Assembly (NCBI GenBank): GCA_964219355.1
Contig: CAXPOZ010000001.1
Coordinates: 1,054,001-1,118,000 of the forward strand
Direction: 5' to 3'
Source of the DNA: Parvularcula sp964219355
Lineage (GTDB): Bacteria > Pseudomonadota > Alphaproteobacteria > Caulobacterales > Parvularculaceae
DNA: 64,000 nt
A model generated the notes under the pieces. That model ran no database searches and was not told the DNA's origin. It saw only the letters and a program-made list of their open reading frames with translations. A program made the position numbers and the translations under genes. Shown piece by piece: positions 26,606-35,808 of the stretch (the stretch's first letter is position 1; each line of letters opens with the position of its first letter).

Positions 26606-26720
26606 AACTCTCTCCGGAAGCCCGATATATTTCGCATGACGCAAAACTTGCGCCGAATGGGCCCTTATGCGCGTGATTTTAGGCTTTTGGCCAGTGACCG
26701 GAAAGACGCTGGACACAGAA

Positions 26721-26745
26721 AAGCCCGGCTGGGGTGGCCGGGCTT
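26721..26745 (-). terminator. Terminator of the second outer-membrane gene
   Basis: AAGCCCGGC (26721-26729) and GCCGGGCTT (26737-26745) form a perfect 9-bp stem with a 7-base loop. On the minus strand it is followed by TTTTC, and it lies 23 bases past the stop of the gene at 26768. The two paralogous genes are therefore probably separate transcripts. Confidence 0.75.
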
Positions 26746-26767
26746 CTCCGAGAATGACGTCATCAAA

Positions 26768-27319
26768 TTAGAATTTGAAGACGTAGGAAATGCCGTAGAG
26801 ATCGGCTTCACCGTCCGCTTCGACGCCGTCTTCGTCCACATCCGCATCAAAGCGGGTGTAGTCGAAACGCACACCGGACTGCTCGTTGAAGAAGTAGTTG
26901 GCACCGATGCCGTAGGCTGCGCCATCCGCGCCGACATCAATGTCGCCAAAGCCGTCGACGTCGAATTCAAGATCGGTGTCCATATAGCCGATACGGGCAA
27001 AGACATTCGAGCCGCGGTCATCGAACGGATACTGGACGACACCGAAGAGGCCGTAGGTGAAGTCAGCCGAGACATCGGCGGAGAAGACGCCGTCGCTGAC
27101 ATCATCATCGACAATACCGAAACCGATTTCGCCTTCGGCGGCGAGATAGTCGGTGAAGCTGTAATTATAGCGGGCGACCGCAAGGCCGAGCGTCGCGTCA
27201 TCGAAATCGGCAGCTGTGTAGCCGACGCTGGCTTTCGAATTGCCGTCACCGGCGAGGGCCGTCCCGGAAAGAAGGGCGGCCGAAAGGGCTGCAAGAGCCA
27301 CTGCACTTACTTTAGTCAT
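26768..27319 (-). CDS. Small outer-membrane beta-barrel protein, paralogue
   Basis: 183 residues with a signal peptide ending at ALAG. Barrel strands alternate and the protein ends LYGISYVFKF. Acidic loops (DADVDEDGVEADGEAD) suggest calcium or cation contact. It is a tandem duplicate of the gene at 26078. A 9-bp inverted repeat TGAAATTCC (27320-27328) / GGAATTTCA (27387-27395) lies immediately upstream, in its leader. Confidence 0.85.
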   Translation of the reverse strand: MTKVSAVALAALSAALLSGTALAGDGNSKASVGYTAADFDDATLGLAVARYNYSFTDYLAAEGEIGFGIVDDDVSDGVFSADVSADFTYGLFGVVQYPFDDRGSNVFARIGYMDTDLEFDVDGFGDIDVGADGAAYGIGANYFFNEQSGVRFDYTRFDADVDEDGVEADGEADLYGISYVFKF

Positions 27320-27484
27320 TGAAATTCCTCAAAAACATTCTGCTCGGCGGGCGTGCCGACAGACGGGGAGATGTGAAGCCGCCCTGGGAATTTCAATTCT
27401 TCTAAACGTGCCTCTCAGGAACATCACTTGTGCTTGGGCCGCAATGTCGCAAAAGAGTTCCCTTCCGACGGAGGAGAGACCGAA

Positions 27485-27832
27485 ATGGAAATCAAGGACG
27501 CCGCAACCGGGTTCAGTGCGCTGGCTCAAACCACCCGCCTTCAGGTGTTGAGAGAGCTGGTCGTTGCCGGCCCCAAGGGCCTGCCCGCCGGGGAATTGGC
27601 GCAGCAGGTGAGCGTTCCGTCCTCGACCCTTTCCTTCCACCTCAAGGAACTTCTGCTGGCGGGTCTTGTGACCTCAGAGCGGGATGGGCGGCTGATTATC
27701 TACCGCGCCAATTACAGCGGCATTCACGGCCTTGTTGAGTTTCTGCTGCGTGACTGCTGCAGCTCGGACAAGGAGATCTGCGGGATCGATGATATGAGGG
27801 AAGCTGCACGCCAGGCCCTCGAGGCGACATGA
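27485..27832 (+). CDS. arsR: ArsR-family metalloid-responsive repressor
   Basis: 115 residues from the ATG at 27485 with GGAGGAGAG upstream. Winged helix-turn-helix: LAQQVSVPSSTLSFHLKELL. No cysteines are in the recognition helix; instead Cys91, Cys92 and Cys99 cluster near the C-terminus (RDCCSSDKEICG), like the C-terminal arsenite site described for Acidithiobacillus ArsR. It probably represses itself and the downstream reductase. The stop overlaps the next gene (ATGA). Confidence 0.92.
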   Translation: MEIKDAATGFSALAQTTRLQVLRELVVAGPKGLPAGELAQQVSVPSSTLSFHLKELLLAGLVTSERDGRLIIYRANYSGIHGLVEFLLRDCCSSDKEICGIDDMREAARQALEAT

Positions 27833-28287
27833 CCAACGTCCTTTTCCTCTGTACCGGGAATTCCGCCCGGTCGATTCTGTCTGAAAGCTATCTCAATTCC
27901 ATCGACGGCTATCGCGCGTTCTCTGCCGGATCGAAACCGGTCGGTGGTCCGAACCCTTTTGCGCTCTCTACCCTGAAGAAACATGACATTCCGGTCGTGA
28001 CCGGGGATGGCGGCGCGCCGCGCTCGAAAAGCTGGGATGAGTTTGCTGCGCCCGATGCGCCGCTGATGGATATCGTCATAACGGTCTGTGACAATGCGGC
28101 GGGTGAAACCTGTCCCGTCTGGCCCGTCCGCCCCGGCGGGCAGATGCCGGAGAAGCTCCACTGGTCATTCCCCGATCCCGCCGCCGCGACCGGCAGCGAC
28201 GAGGATAAGCAGGCCGCCTTCGACAAGGTCTTTGCAGATATCCGCGCCCGGATCGATGATTTCGTCCGCGCCCGTCAGGCCGCGTAA
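27829..28287 (+). CDS. arsC: Arsenate reductase, low-molecular-weight phosphatase type
   Basis: 152 residues. The phosphatase loop CTGNSARS begins with nucleophile Cys8 and Arg14; a second redox cysteine pair is found in VCDNAAGETCPVW, and FPDPA carries the catalytic Asp. This matches the thiol-linked arsenate reductase family, which makes arsenite. It is translationally coupled to arsR, but no arsenite efflux gene is nearby. Its last 13 bases overlap the convergent threonine dehydratase gene. Confidence 0.92.
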   Translation: MTNVLFLCTGNSARSILSESYLNSIDGYRAFSAGSKPVGGPNPFALSTLKKHDIPVVTGDGGAPRSKSWDEFAAPDAPLMDIVITVCDNAAGETCPVWPVRPGGQMPEKLHWSFPDPAAATGSDEDKQAAFDKVFADIRARIDDFVRARQAA

Positions 28288-29261
28288 CGCAACGCCTGAT
28301 CAAGCACTTTCGTATCGATATTCCCGCCGGTGATCAGCGCGACGGTCGTCTTGTCGCGGCTGTCGACATGACCATAGAGCACGCCTGCCAGTGCGACCGC
28401 GCCGCCGGGTTCAGCGACAACCCGCAGCTCTTCAGCGGCAAAACGGATGGCGCCCATCGCCTCACGGTCGGAAACCGAGATCCCCGTCGCACCGAGCGAT
28501 TTGAGGATTGAGAAAGTCAGATGCCCTGGCGTCGGCAGCAGCAGCGCATCGCAGATCGAACTGCTCCCCGGCACATTGGTGACCCGCGTGCCCGCAACGA
28601 GTGAGCGTTTCACATCATCATAGCCATTGGGCTCGACCGTGATCAGTTTTGTCTTTGGGCTGAGCTCTTTCATGGCGATACCCACCCCCGCCGCCAATCC
28701 GCCGCCTGAGCAGCAGACCATGACCTGGTCGATCTCGCGCCCCAGACGCATCATCTCCTCGGCGATCTCAAGACCCGACGTCCCCTGCCCCGCAATGATG
28801 TGCGGATCCTCAAAGGGCGGCACGAGGACGGCGCCACGTTCGGCGGCGATCCCGGCGGCGATATCCTCGCGGCTCTCGGTCAGGCGCTGATAGGTGACGA
28901 TCTCCGCGCCGAGACGCCGGGTCCGCTCGCGCTTCACCTCCGGCGCATCTTCCGGCATTACGATCGTCGCATCGACGCCCGCCAGCTTTGCCGCGAGCGC
29001 AACACCCTGCGCATGATTGCCGGATGAATAGGCGACGACACCGACTTTGCGCTCATCCTCTGTCAATTGCAGGATGCGGTTGAGCGCCCCCCGGATCTTG
29101 AAGGAACCCGTGCGCTGAACACATTCGGCTTTTAAGAACACCGTGCCGCCCGAGCGCATATCGAGCACCGTCGAGCGCAACAGCGGCGTGCGGTTGATAT
29201 AGGGCTTCAGCCGTTCGGCGGCTGCCTTGATATCTGCGAAGGTCACCGAAGCGTCGATCAT
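28275..29261 (-). CDS. Catabolic-type threonine/serine dehydratase
   Basis: 328-residue PLP enzyme. Lys55 in GSFKIRGAL holds the cofactor, and CSGGGLAAGVG binds its phosphate. It turns threonine into 2-oxobutanoate and ammonia, or serine into pyruvate. It lacks the C-terminal ACT domain of biosynthetic IlvA, which argues for the degradative form or serine racemase-like activity. It stands alone, facing away from zapE. Confidence 0.9.
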   Translation of the reverse strand: MIDASVTFADIKAAAERLKPYINRTPLLRSTVLDMRSGGTVFLKAECVQRTGSFKIRGALNRILQLTEDERKVGVVAYSSGNHAQGVALAAKLAGVDATIVMPEDAPEVKRERTRRLGAEIVTYQRLTESREDIAAGIAAERGAVLVPPFEDPHIIAGQGTSGLEIAEEMMRLGREIDQVMVCCSGGGLAAGVGIAMKELSPKTKLITVEPNGYDDVKRSLVAGTRVTNVPGSSSICDALLLPTPGHLTFSILKSLGATGISVSDREAMGAIRFAAEELRVVAEPGGAVALAGVLYGHVDSRDKTTVALITGGNIDTKVLDQALRYAA

Positions 29262-29339
29262 CTGTGAATTGTCTCCCCGACTGAGGCGGCTATATCATGC
29301 GTTCCCGCCCGCCTGTACCGTCAGCCAAACAGGATTTCC

Positions 29340-30488
29340 ATGCCTTCACCGCTTTCCGCCTATGACGCCATGGTGCGCGACGGCACGCTGCAGCCCGATC
29401 CCGCCCAGCGCGCAGGCGCCGAGGCGCTCGACCGGCTGGCCAAATCCCTCAAGCGATATGATCCGGCGGCAAAGGGGCTGTTCCGCAAAACCCCTAAGCC
29501 GCCAAAGGGCCTCTATCTCTGGGGCGGGGTCGGGGCAGGCAAAAGCCTGCTGATGGACCTCTTTTTCGAGAAGGCCCCGGTGCGAGCAAAACTGCGGGTG
29601 CATTTTCATGCTTTCATGCAGCGTACTCACCGTTTCATCCGCGACTGGCGCGCAATGGACGAAAAGACACGCCGCTCTCACCCCTCGCGCATGAAGGGCG
29701 CCTCGCTCGACGATCCGATCCCGCATGCGGCAAACCACGTCTTTGCCGAGGCGCATCTTCTATGTTTCGATGAGTTTCAGGTGTCGGACATCACCGATGC
29801 CATGCTGCTGGGGCGGCTGTTCGGCACGCTCTTCGAGCTGGGCGCCGTGGTGGTTGCGACCTCGAACCGGCATCCTGATGATCTTTATAAGGATGGGCTT
29901 AACCGTCAGCTTTTCCTGCCCGCCATCGCGCTGTTGAAAGAGCGGTTGGAGGTAATGGAGATTTCCGCCGCCCGGGATTACCGGCTGGGTCATCTCGAAG
30001 GAGACCGGGTCTATTTCTCGCCGCTGGGCAAGGACGCCACAGCGATGATGGACGAGTTATTCGCGCGCATGACCGCACGCGGTGAGATTGCGCCGATGGA
30101 AATCGATGTCGGGCGCCGCAGCCTTCATGTGCCGTGTGCCTCTCGCGGGGTGGCAAGGGGGCCGTTCAAACACTGGTGCAGTGAGAAGTTCGGACCGGGC
30201 GATTATCTGACTCTCGCATCCGAATTCCCCGTCGTCTTCATCGACAATATCCCGCTTCTGGGGCCGGAAAACCGGAACGAAGCCAAACGCTTCGTGACCT
30301 TCATTGATGCGCTTTACGAGGCGCGCGCCATGCTGATCTGCTCGGCAGCAGCAGAGCCCGACGGGCTTTATCCGTCAGGGGACGGTGCATTCGAGTTCCA
30401 GCGCACGGCCAGCCGCCTTCATGAAATGCGCAGCCGGGATTATCTCTCACAGGAACATGAGGGCGTCTCGGAGCAGGCAGCGGAGTAG
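29340..30488 (+). CDS. zapE: Cell division ATPase ZapE / AFG1 family
   Basis: 382 residues. P-loop GGVGAGKS (62-69), Walker B LLCFDEFQVSDITDAM and the AFG1 core VVVATSNRHPDDLYKDGLNR are visible. ZapE joins the divisome in E. coli, and AFG1 helps clear mitochondrial membrane proteins. It commonly follows sdh genes in alphaproteobacteria. It is convergent with putA across a strong hairpin. Confidence 0.95.
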   Translation: MPSPLSAYDAMVRDGTLQPDPAQRAGAEALDRLAKSLKRYDPAAKGLFRKTPKPPKGLYLWGGVGAGKSLLMDLFFEKAPVRAKLRVHFHAFMQRTHRFIRDWRAMDEKTRRSHPSRMKGASLDDPIPHAANHVFAEAHLLCFDEFQVSDITDAMLLGRLFGTLFELGAVVVATSNRHPDDLYKDGLNRQLFLPAIALLKERLEVMEISAARDYRLGHLEGDRVYFSPLGKDATAMMDELFARMTARGEIAPMEIDVGRRSLHVPCASRGVARGPFKHWCSEKFGPGDYLTLASEFPVVFIDNIPLLGPENRNEAKRFVTFIDALYEARAMLICSAAAEPDGLYPSGDGAFEFQRTASRLHEMRSRDYLSQEHEGVSEQAAE

Positions 30489-30491
30489 ACA

Positions 30492-30513
30492 CCTCCCCCG
30501 CAAGCGGGGGAGG
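30492..30513. terminator. GC hairpin between zapE and putA
   Basis: CCTCCCCCGC (30492-30501) and GCGGGGGAGG (30504-30513) are perfect arms in the short gap between two convergent genes. No good T-tract follows on either strand, so it may be a member of the dispersed hairpin family rather than a simple terminator. Confidence 0.55.
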
Positions 30514-30521
30514 AGAGTTCC

Positions 30522-33500
30522 TTATTCGTCACTCAGGGCGATGAGCGATGCGTTGCCGCCTGCGGCTGTCGTGTCTTCACAGACATGTTTCTCTTCAACA
30601 AAGCGGGTGAGATAAAGCGGGCCGCCCGCTTTCGGGCCGGTCCCTGAGAGGCCATGCCCGCCAAAGGGCTGTACCCCGACGATCGCGCCGACCTGGTTGC
30701 GGTTGATATAGACATTGCCCGCGGGCGCCATCTCGGCAAGCGCCTGTTTCTGGCCCTCAATCCGGCTGTGAATGCCAAAGGTGAGGCCAAAGCCCGTGCC
30801 GCGTGCGGCGGCCATGACCTTATCCAGATCTTTTGATTTCCAGCGGCAGATATGCAGGATCGGCCCGAAAGCCTCCGCCTGCAGACGGTCCGGTGCATCA
30901 AGCTCGACAATGCGCGGCGCAAAGAAAGTACCGCCGACCGGTGATTTGCCTTCATAGACTACCTTGCCGTGCTGGGTGATCTCTTTCCAGTGCGTCTCGA
31001 GCCGCTCGCAGGCATCCTTGTCGATCAGCGGGCCAACATCCATGCCGAAATCCATCGGCGCACCGATGGCAAGCGCCTCTGCGGCGCCCTTGATCATCTT
31101 GATCATGTCATCCGCGACATCATCCTGCACATAAAGCAGTCTGAGGGCGGAGCATCGCTGGCCTGCCGAGCGGAAGGCCGAGGCGATGACAGCATCTGTC
31201 ACCTGTTCGGGCAGAGCCGAGGAATCAACGACCATGGCATTGATGCCGCCCGTCTCCGCGATCAGCGGGACGATGGGGCCGTCTTTTTCCGCAAGCGTCC
31301 GGTTGATCGCTTTTGCCGTCGGCACCGAGCCTGTGAAGACTACCCCTGAAATGTCCTTGTGCCCCACAAGAGCAGCACCCGTTTCGCCCGCGCCCAGCAC
31401 GAGGCTGATCGCGCCGGAGGGCACACCCGCCTCCAGCATCAGCTCGACGGCGCGCCACGCAATATAGGGCGTCTGCGGAGCAGGCTTAGCAACGACCGTG
31501 TTGCCGGTGACGAGAGCGGCCACGACCTGACCCACGAAAATCGCGAGCGGGAAGTTCCAGGGCGAGATCGCCCCCCACACGCCGCGTCCTTCGAGGTGAT
31601 ACATATTGCTCTCGCCGACCGGGCCGGGCAGCTCTTGCGTGACCATCAGCTCTTCGGCGCGATTGGCGTAATAGCGGCAGAAATCGACCGCCTCGCGGAC
31701 CTCCGCAATACCGTCATCAATGGTGCGGCCCGCCTCATGCGCGATGACCGCGATGAGATGCGGCATCTGCTCTTCCATGAGATCCGCAAAATGCCGGAGG
31801 ATGTCGGCGCGTTCAGCCACAGGGCGCGCATTCCAGTCAGGGAACGCCGCTTTTGCCGCCGCCATTGCCGCATCGACTTCCGCCTTGCCGCTCGCGCGCC
31901 ATTCACCGACTGGCTGATCAAGGCGTGAGGGATTGAGGATCGGCTGGGTCTCGCCGGCAAAGCGGTGATCGACCCCGTTGATGATCGCGTTGAGCGGCTC
32001 ACGCGGGCCCCGGAAACGATCCATCTCTCCACGGAGCACATCTATATGCGGCTGGTGACCCAGCTCCAGTCCCTTGGAGTTTCGGCGCAAGGGATAGATG
32101 CGCTCAGGTGTACGGATCAGTGGGTGGACGGGCGGTTCACCATTCTCGATATCGGGGCGCAGCTCTTCCTGCGGGAATTCGAGCAGGTCTTCATTCGGGA
32201 TACGGTCATCAGCGATCTGCGCAACGAATGACGAGTTCGCCGCGTTCTCCAGCATCCGGCGAACAAGATAGGCCAGAAGATCCTTGTACCCCCCGACAGG
32301 CGCATAGATGCGTACCGGGATGCCGCTGTCCACGACTTCCGCATCATAGAGGACCTCACCCATGCCGTGCAGGCGCTGGAACTCAAAGCCTTCCTTGCCG
32401 CCCATCTCAATGATGGCCGACATAGTGAGTGCATTGTGGGTCGCAAATTGCGGGAAGATCCGGGGACGGCAGTCAAGCAGCGTCCTTGCGCAATCAAGAT
32501 AGCAAAGATCGGTTGCGGGTTTACGCGTGAAGACCGGGAAATCGTCAAGACCGCGTTCCTGCGCGCGCTTGATCTCCGTATCCCAATAGGCGCCCTTGAC
32601 GAGCCGCAGCATGAAGCGCCGGTTCGTCGCCTTTGCCAGATCATCAATATAATGAATAACTTCCGGCGCGCGCTTCTGGTAGGCCTGCACCGCAAGGCCG
32701 AGCCCGTCCCAGCCCTTCAGCTCCTCTGCCATGGCGAGCTTGCGGAAAATCTCCAGCGAAATCTCCAGCCGGTCGGCCTCTTCAGCATCCATGGTGAAGT
32801 TGAGATCCTCCGCCTTCGCCTTTTTTGCCAGCTCCAGCGTGCGGGCGACGAGATTGTCCATCACCTCATCGCGGTTCTTCAGAAAATAGCGTGGATCGAG
32901 TGCCGAGAGCTTGACCGAAATACCGGGGCGATCCTCAGGCGGCTGATTGCTTTTCGCGCGCGAGCCGATGGCGTCTATCGCGTGGGCGTAGGAGTCGTAA
33001 TAGTGCTTTGCGTCTTCCATGGTGCGGGCGCCCTCGCCCAGCATGTCATAGGAGTAGCGGTAGCCTTTTTTCTCCTGGCGCTTGGCGCGCTCCATCGCCG
33101 CCTCGATCGTCTCACCAAGGACGAAATTCCGCCCAAGGAAGTTCATCGCCTGACGGGTACCGATGCGGACAGCGGGACTGCCGACCCGGCGGACAAGATT
33201 GCGGATGACCCCGCCTGGTGTCTCACCGGGGCGCACGATACGGGCCGAAAGACCGATGCCCCAGCTGGCCGCCATCAGGAGCCAGCCTTCATCGCCATCG
33301 GGCGAATCCCAGTCGCCTTCGCCGAGCTTGTCGGCAATCAGCTTGTCTTGCGTCTCTTCATCAGGAATTCGCAGGAGCGCCTCGGCGAGGACCATGAGGG
33401 CGAGCCCCTCTTTGGTCGTCAGGGAGTATTCCTGCATGAAGTCTTCAAGGCCGGCGCCTTTCGGGGCATCGCGGATCGCCTCGACATAGGTGAGGGCGCG

Positions 33501-33611
33501 GTCCTGCACGCGCTTTTTAAATGCGGGATCGACGGCATTCCGTGCCAGCATGGCACGCACCAGAGTCATGTCGGACGGGGCATATTCTGCCTCGAAATGC
33601 GGAATGGCCAT
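30522..33611 (-). CDS. putA: Bifunctional proline dehydrogenase / glutamate semialdehyde dehydrogenase
   Basis: 1029 residues from the ATG at 33611, which follows GGAGGTTTC. The first half is proline dehydrogenase (FMLRLVKGAYWDTEIKRAQ, QFATHNALTMSAI); the second is an aldehyde dehydrogenase with catalytic Cys820 in SAGQRCSAL and AETGGINAM. It oxidises proline to glutamate at the membrane. No ribbon-helix-helix DNA-binding domain is present at the N-terminus, so it should not repress its own gene. It is divergent from the helicase gene across a 324-base gap. Confidence 0.97.
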   Translation of the reverse strand: MAIPHFEAEYAPSDMTLVRAMLARNAVDPAFKKRVQDRALTYVEAIRDAPKGAGLEDFMQEYSLTTKEGLALMVLAEALLRIPDEETQDKLIADKLGEGDWDSPDGDEGWLLMAASWGIGLSARIVRPGETPGGVIRNLVRRVGSPAVRIGTRQAMNFLGRNFVLGETIEAAMERAKRQEKKGYRYSYDMLGEGARTMEDAKHYYDSYAHAIDAIGSRAKSNQPPEDRPGISVKLSALDPRYFLKNRDEVMDNLVARTLELAKKAKAEDLNFTMDAEEADRLEISLEIFRKLAMAEELKGWDGLGLAVQAYQKRAPEVIHYIDDLAKATNRRFMLRLVKGAYWDTEIKRAQERGLDDFPVFTRKPATDLCYLDCARTLLDCRPRIFPQFATHNALTMSAIIEMGGKEGFEFQRLHGMGEVLYDAEVVDSGIPVRIYAPVGGYKDLLAYLVRRMLENAANSSFVAQIADDRIPNEDLLEFPQEELRPDIENGEPPVHPLIRTPERIYPLRRNSKGLELGHQPHIDVLRGEMDRFRGPREPLNAIINGVDHRFAGETQPILNPSRLDQPVGEWRASGKAEVDAAMAAAKAAFPDWNARPVAERADILRHFADLMEEQMPHLIAVIAHEAGRTIDDGIAEVREAVDFCRYYANRAEELMVTQELPGPVGESNMYHLEGRGVWGAISPWNFPLAIFVGQVVAALVTGNTVVAKPAPQTPYIAWRAVELMLEAGVPSGAISLVLGAGETGAALVGHKDISGVVFTGSVPTAKAINRTLAEKDGPIVPLIAETGGINAMVVDSSALPEQVTDAVIASAFRSAGQRCSALRLLYVQDDVADDMIKMIKGAAEALAIGAPMDFGMDVGPLIDKDACERLETHWKEITQHGKVVYEGKSPVGGTFFAPRIVELDAPDRLQAEAFGPILHICRWKSKDLDKVMAAARGTGFGLTFGIHSRIEGQKQALAEMAPAGNVYINRNQVGAIVGVQPFGGHGLSGTGPKAGGPLYLTRFVEEKHVCEDTTAAGGNASLIALSDE

Positions 33612-33935
33612 GAAACCTCCTAGAACTACTTGCCGATACCCGGCTTTTTCCCCGCCTCTGCAAGAGGATACGCAGGATTTCAAGAAAAGTCGGCGGTCGT
33701 TCGGCTTTTGTTGACAGTCGCCCCATAAACGCCCATCTGCGCGGCACGAGCATGACATGCTCATGCCGACACAGACAGCGTGAAGCTTTTCCGGGCGATG
33801 CTCGCCGGATCCGGTCTGTCCCTGACGTCACCGAACTGACGCCCCTTATTCACGCGGGTCGTTTACGAACCGCATGCGACCGCCGCATGGCCCGGAAGGG
33901 GCTATGGGCTGCCGCCTTTTTTAGATTGTATCTCC
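33612..33935. other. 324-base divergent gap between putA and the helicase gene
   Basis: No coding region is supported here; an open minus-strand frame extends upstream of the putA ATG but lacks family likeness. The gap holds a TTGACA at 33711-33716 (possible -35 box, no clear -10), the 27-bp palindrome at 33742-33768, and a CGGGCGA-TGC-TCGCCGG hairpin at about 33792-33808. Confidence 0.55.
33742..33768. promoter_or_regulatory. 27-bp near-perfect palindrome, candidate operator
   Basis: Centred on A33755: GAGCATG (33748-33754) mirrors CATGCTC (33756-33762), and outside one mismatched pair (C33747/A33763) CGGCA (33742-33746) mirrors TGCCG (33764-33768). It lies 131 bases before putA and 168 before the helicase gene, in the middle of the divergent gap. 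No T-tract follows. A proline-responsive or other dimeric regulator could bind it. Confidence 0.55.
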
Positions 33936-35747
33936 ATGACTGATTTTACTGGCTTCGGCCTTGCCGAAGCGATTTCCTCCACCCTGACCGAGGGCGGCTA
34001 TGACAGCCCAACCCCGATTCAGGAGCAGGCGATCCCGCTCATCCTTGAAGGCCACGACCTGCTCGGCATTGCCCAGACCGGCACCGGCAAGACCCTTGCC
34101 TTCACCGCCCCGATTCTCGACCGCCTGGCCCGTGACATGGGCCGCGCCGCGCCGAAAACCATGCGTGCGCTGATCCTTGCCCCGACGCGGGAGCTGGCGA
34201 GCCAGATTGCCAAATCCGTCTCGACCTATGGTCGCAAAGTCCGCCCTAGCGTGGCGACGATTTTCGGCGGCGTGAAAATCCAGAAACAGATCCGCCAGAT
34301 GTCCGCCGGCATGGATGTCGTGGTTGCGACCCCGGGCCGTCTTCTCGACCTGATCGATCAGGGCGCGGTAACGCTCGACGGCGTTGAGATGCTGGTGCTC
34401 GATGAAGCCGACCAGATGCTTGATCTTGGCTTTATCCATTCACTGAAACGGATCGTCCGCCTGCTGCCCAAGGAACGCCAGACGCTGTTCTTCTCGGCAA
34501 CTATGCCCAAATCCATCAAGCAGCTGGCCGATACCTATCTGCGCGATCCGGTACAGGTTTCCGTGACGCCCGAAAGCACGACCGCCGAGCGCGTCGAGCA
34601 GCAGGGTTACTATGCCTCCAAGACCGTGAAGCCGCAGCTTCTCGCCCATGTCCTCAAACAGGATGAGGTCAAATCCGCCCTCGTCTTTACCCGGACGAAG
34701 CATGGCGCCGACCGCGTCGTTAAACAGCTTGCCCGGCATGACATTGAGGCCGTCGCGATCCACGGCAACAAGTCCCAGAACCAGCGTGAACGCGCGCTTG
34801 GCGCTTTCCGTTCCGGCAAGGTCTGGGTGCTGGTCGCAACCGACATCGCCGCGCGCGGGATCGACATTTCGGGTCTGACCCATGTCATCAATTTCGAGCT
34901 GCCCAACGTACCCGAACAATATGTCCACCGCATCGGCCGGACGGGCCGTGCGGGTGCCGAAGGCAAAGCCATCTCCTTCATCGCCGATGATGAGCGCGGC
35001 TTCCTCAAGGACATCCAGCGCGTGACCAAAAGCAAGCTGTGGATGCTGGCGCTCCCCGGTGACCTGCCGCAGCCTTCTGCCGAGAAGACCCCGACGGAAG
35101 CCCGTCTTCAGCGTGAGGAAGAAGCGCAGAGCGAAGCCCGGAACGCGCGGACATCGCGCAATCGCAAGCCTGCTGATCGAAAAGGCGCGGACCGCAAACC
35201 GCGCGGCGCCCGTCCCGCCCAAAGGGCTGAGGATGCACCGGCCGCAGAAGGCCGCCGTTTCGAGGAGCGTTCAGAACGTCCGGCGCGGCAGGATGATCGC
35301 CGCCGACCATATAAGGCCCGCTCGAATGATGATGCCCGTGGTGACACGCGCAGTGATCATCGCGGAGACAAGCGCAACGATACGCGCGGCGATAAACGCA
35401 ATTTTTCTCGCGATGAGGCGCGCGGTGAGACGCGCCGCGACACACGGGGCGAAGGCCGCAGCGACAATCGCCGCAAGCCGAACCCGGATCGTCGTCCCGA
35501 CGACCGGAATGGCCAGCGGCCCAAGCGCGCACAGGACCAGCGTCCAAAACGGGCAGAAGGCTCGCGCCCTGAAGGCCGCGACTCTCGCCCCAGCAACAAA
35601 TCCGACGCTGCCCGGCCCGCGCGCGCCGAGGGCAAACGCCCGCCGCGCAAAGACGGACGCCGCCCGGAAGGCAAGCCGGGCAAACCCGCCCAGCGCCGGA
35701 ACGGCCCACCACGCAAGAACGGCACGCAAGGCCGGGCTGCGCGGTAG
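33936..35747 (+). CDS. DEAD-box RNA helicase with long basic tail
   Basis: 603 residues. The core (about 1-375) has AQTGTGKT, PTRELASQ, DEAD, SAT and HRIGRTGRAG in order, like RhlE/DbpA. From about 380 to 603 a low-complexity tail is rich in Arg, Lys, Asp and Gly with recurrent DxRGD and RRxxRR patterns, probably disordered and RNA-binding. It unwinds structured RNA in ribosome assembly or decay. It is transcribed toward the symporter gene, 61 bases away. Confidence 0.95.
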   Translation: MTDFTGFGLAEAISSTLTEGGYDSPTPIQEQAIPLILEGHDLLGIAQTGTGKTLAFTAPILDRLARDMGRAAPKTMRALILAPTRELASQIAKSVSTYGRKVRPSVATIFGGVKIQKQIRQMSAGMDVVVATPGRLLDLIDQGAVTLDGVEMLVLDEADQMLDLGFIHSLKRIVRLLPKERQTLFFSATMPKSIKQLADTYLRDPVQVSVTPESTTAERVEQQGYYASKTVKPQLLAHVLKQDEVKSALVFTRTKHGADRVVKQLARHDIEAVAIHGNKSQNQRERALGAFRSGKVWVLVATDIAARGIDISGLTHVINFELPNVPEQYVHRIGRTGRAGAEGKAISFIADDERGFLKDIQRVTKSKLWMLALPGDLPQPSAEKTPTEARLQREEEAQSEARNARTSRNRKPADRKGADRKPRGARPAQRAEDAPAAEGRRFEERSERPARQDDRRRPYKARSNDDARGDTRSDHRGDKRNDTRGDKRNFSRDEARGETRRDTRGEGRSDNRRKPNPDRRPDDRNGQRPKRAQDQRPKRAEGSRPEGRDSRPSNKSDAARPARAEGKRPPRKDGRRPEGKPGKPAQRRNGPPRKNGTQGRAAR

Positions 35748-35763
35748 ACAGACGCCTGAAAGG

Positions 35764-35803
35764 GCCCCTAATGTCCGGCGGTCATAAATCCGTCATGAGG
35801 GGC
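35764..35803 (+). promoter_or_regulatory. Leader hairpin that could mask the symporter ribosome site
   Basis: GCCCCT (35764-35769) can pair with AGGGGC (35798-35803), which contains the GAGGGG purine stretch before the ATG at 35809. The 28-base loop makes it weak on its own; control of translation is inference. Confidence 0.3.
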
Positions 35804-35808
35804 TACCG

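Noticed and set aside
32367..33623. 418-codon plus-strand frame
   Set aside because: Antisense to the proline dehydrogenase half of putA; no recognisable domain.
33612..33764. In-frame upstream extension of putA
   Set aside because: The strong GGAGGTTTC ribosome site immediately before the ATG at 33611 and lack of homology upstream fix the start.
35080..35747. Repetitive DNA in the helicase tail as a possible repeat array
   Set aside because: The repetition follows Arg/Asp-rich codons in frame and has no constant spacer, so it is coding low complexity, not CRISPR or a satellite.
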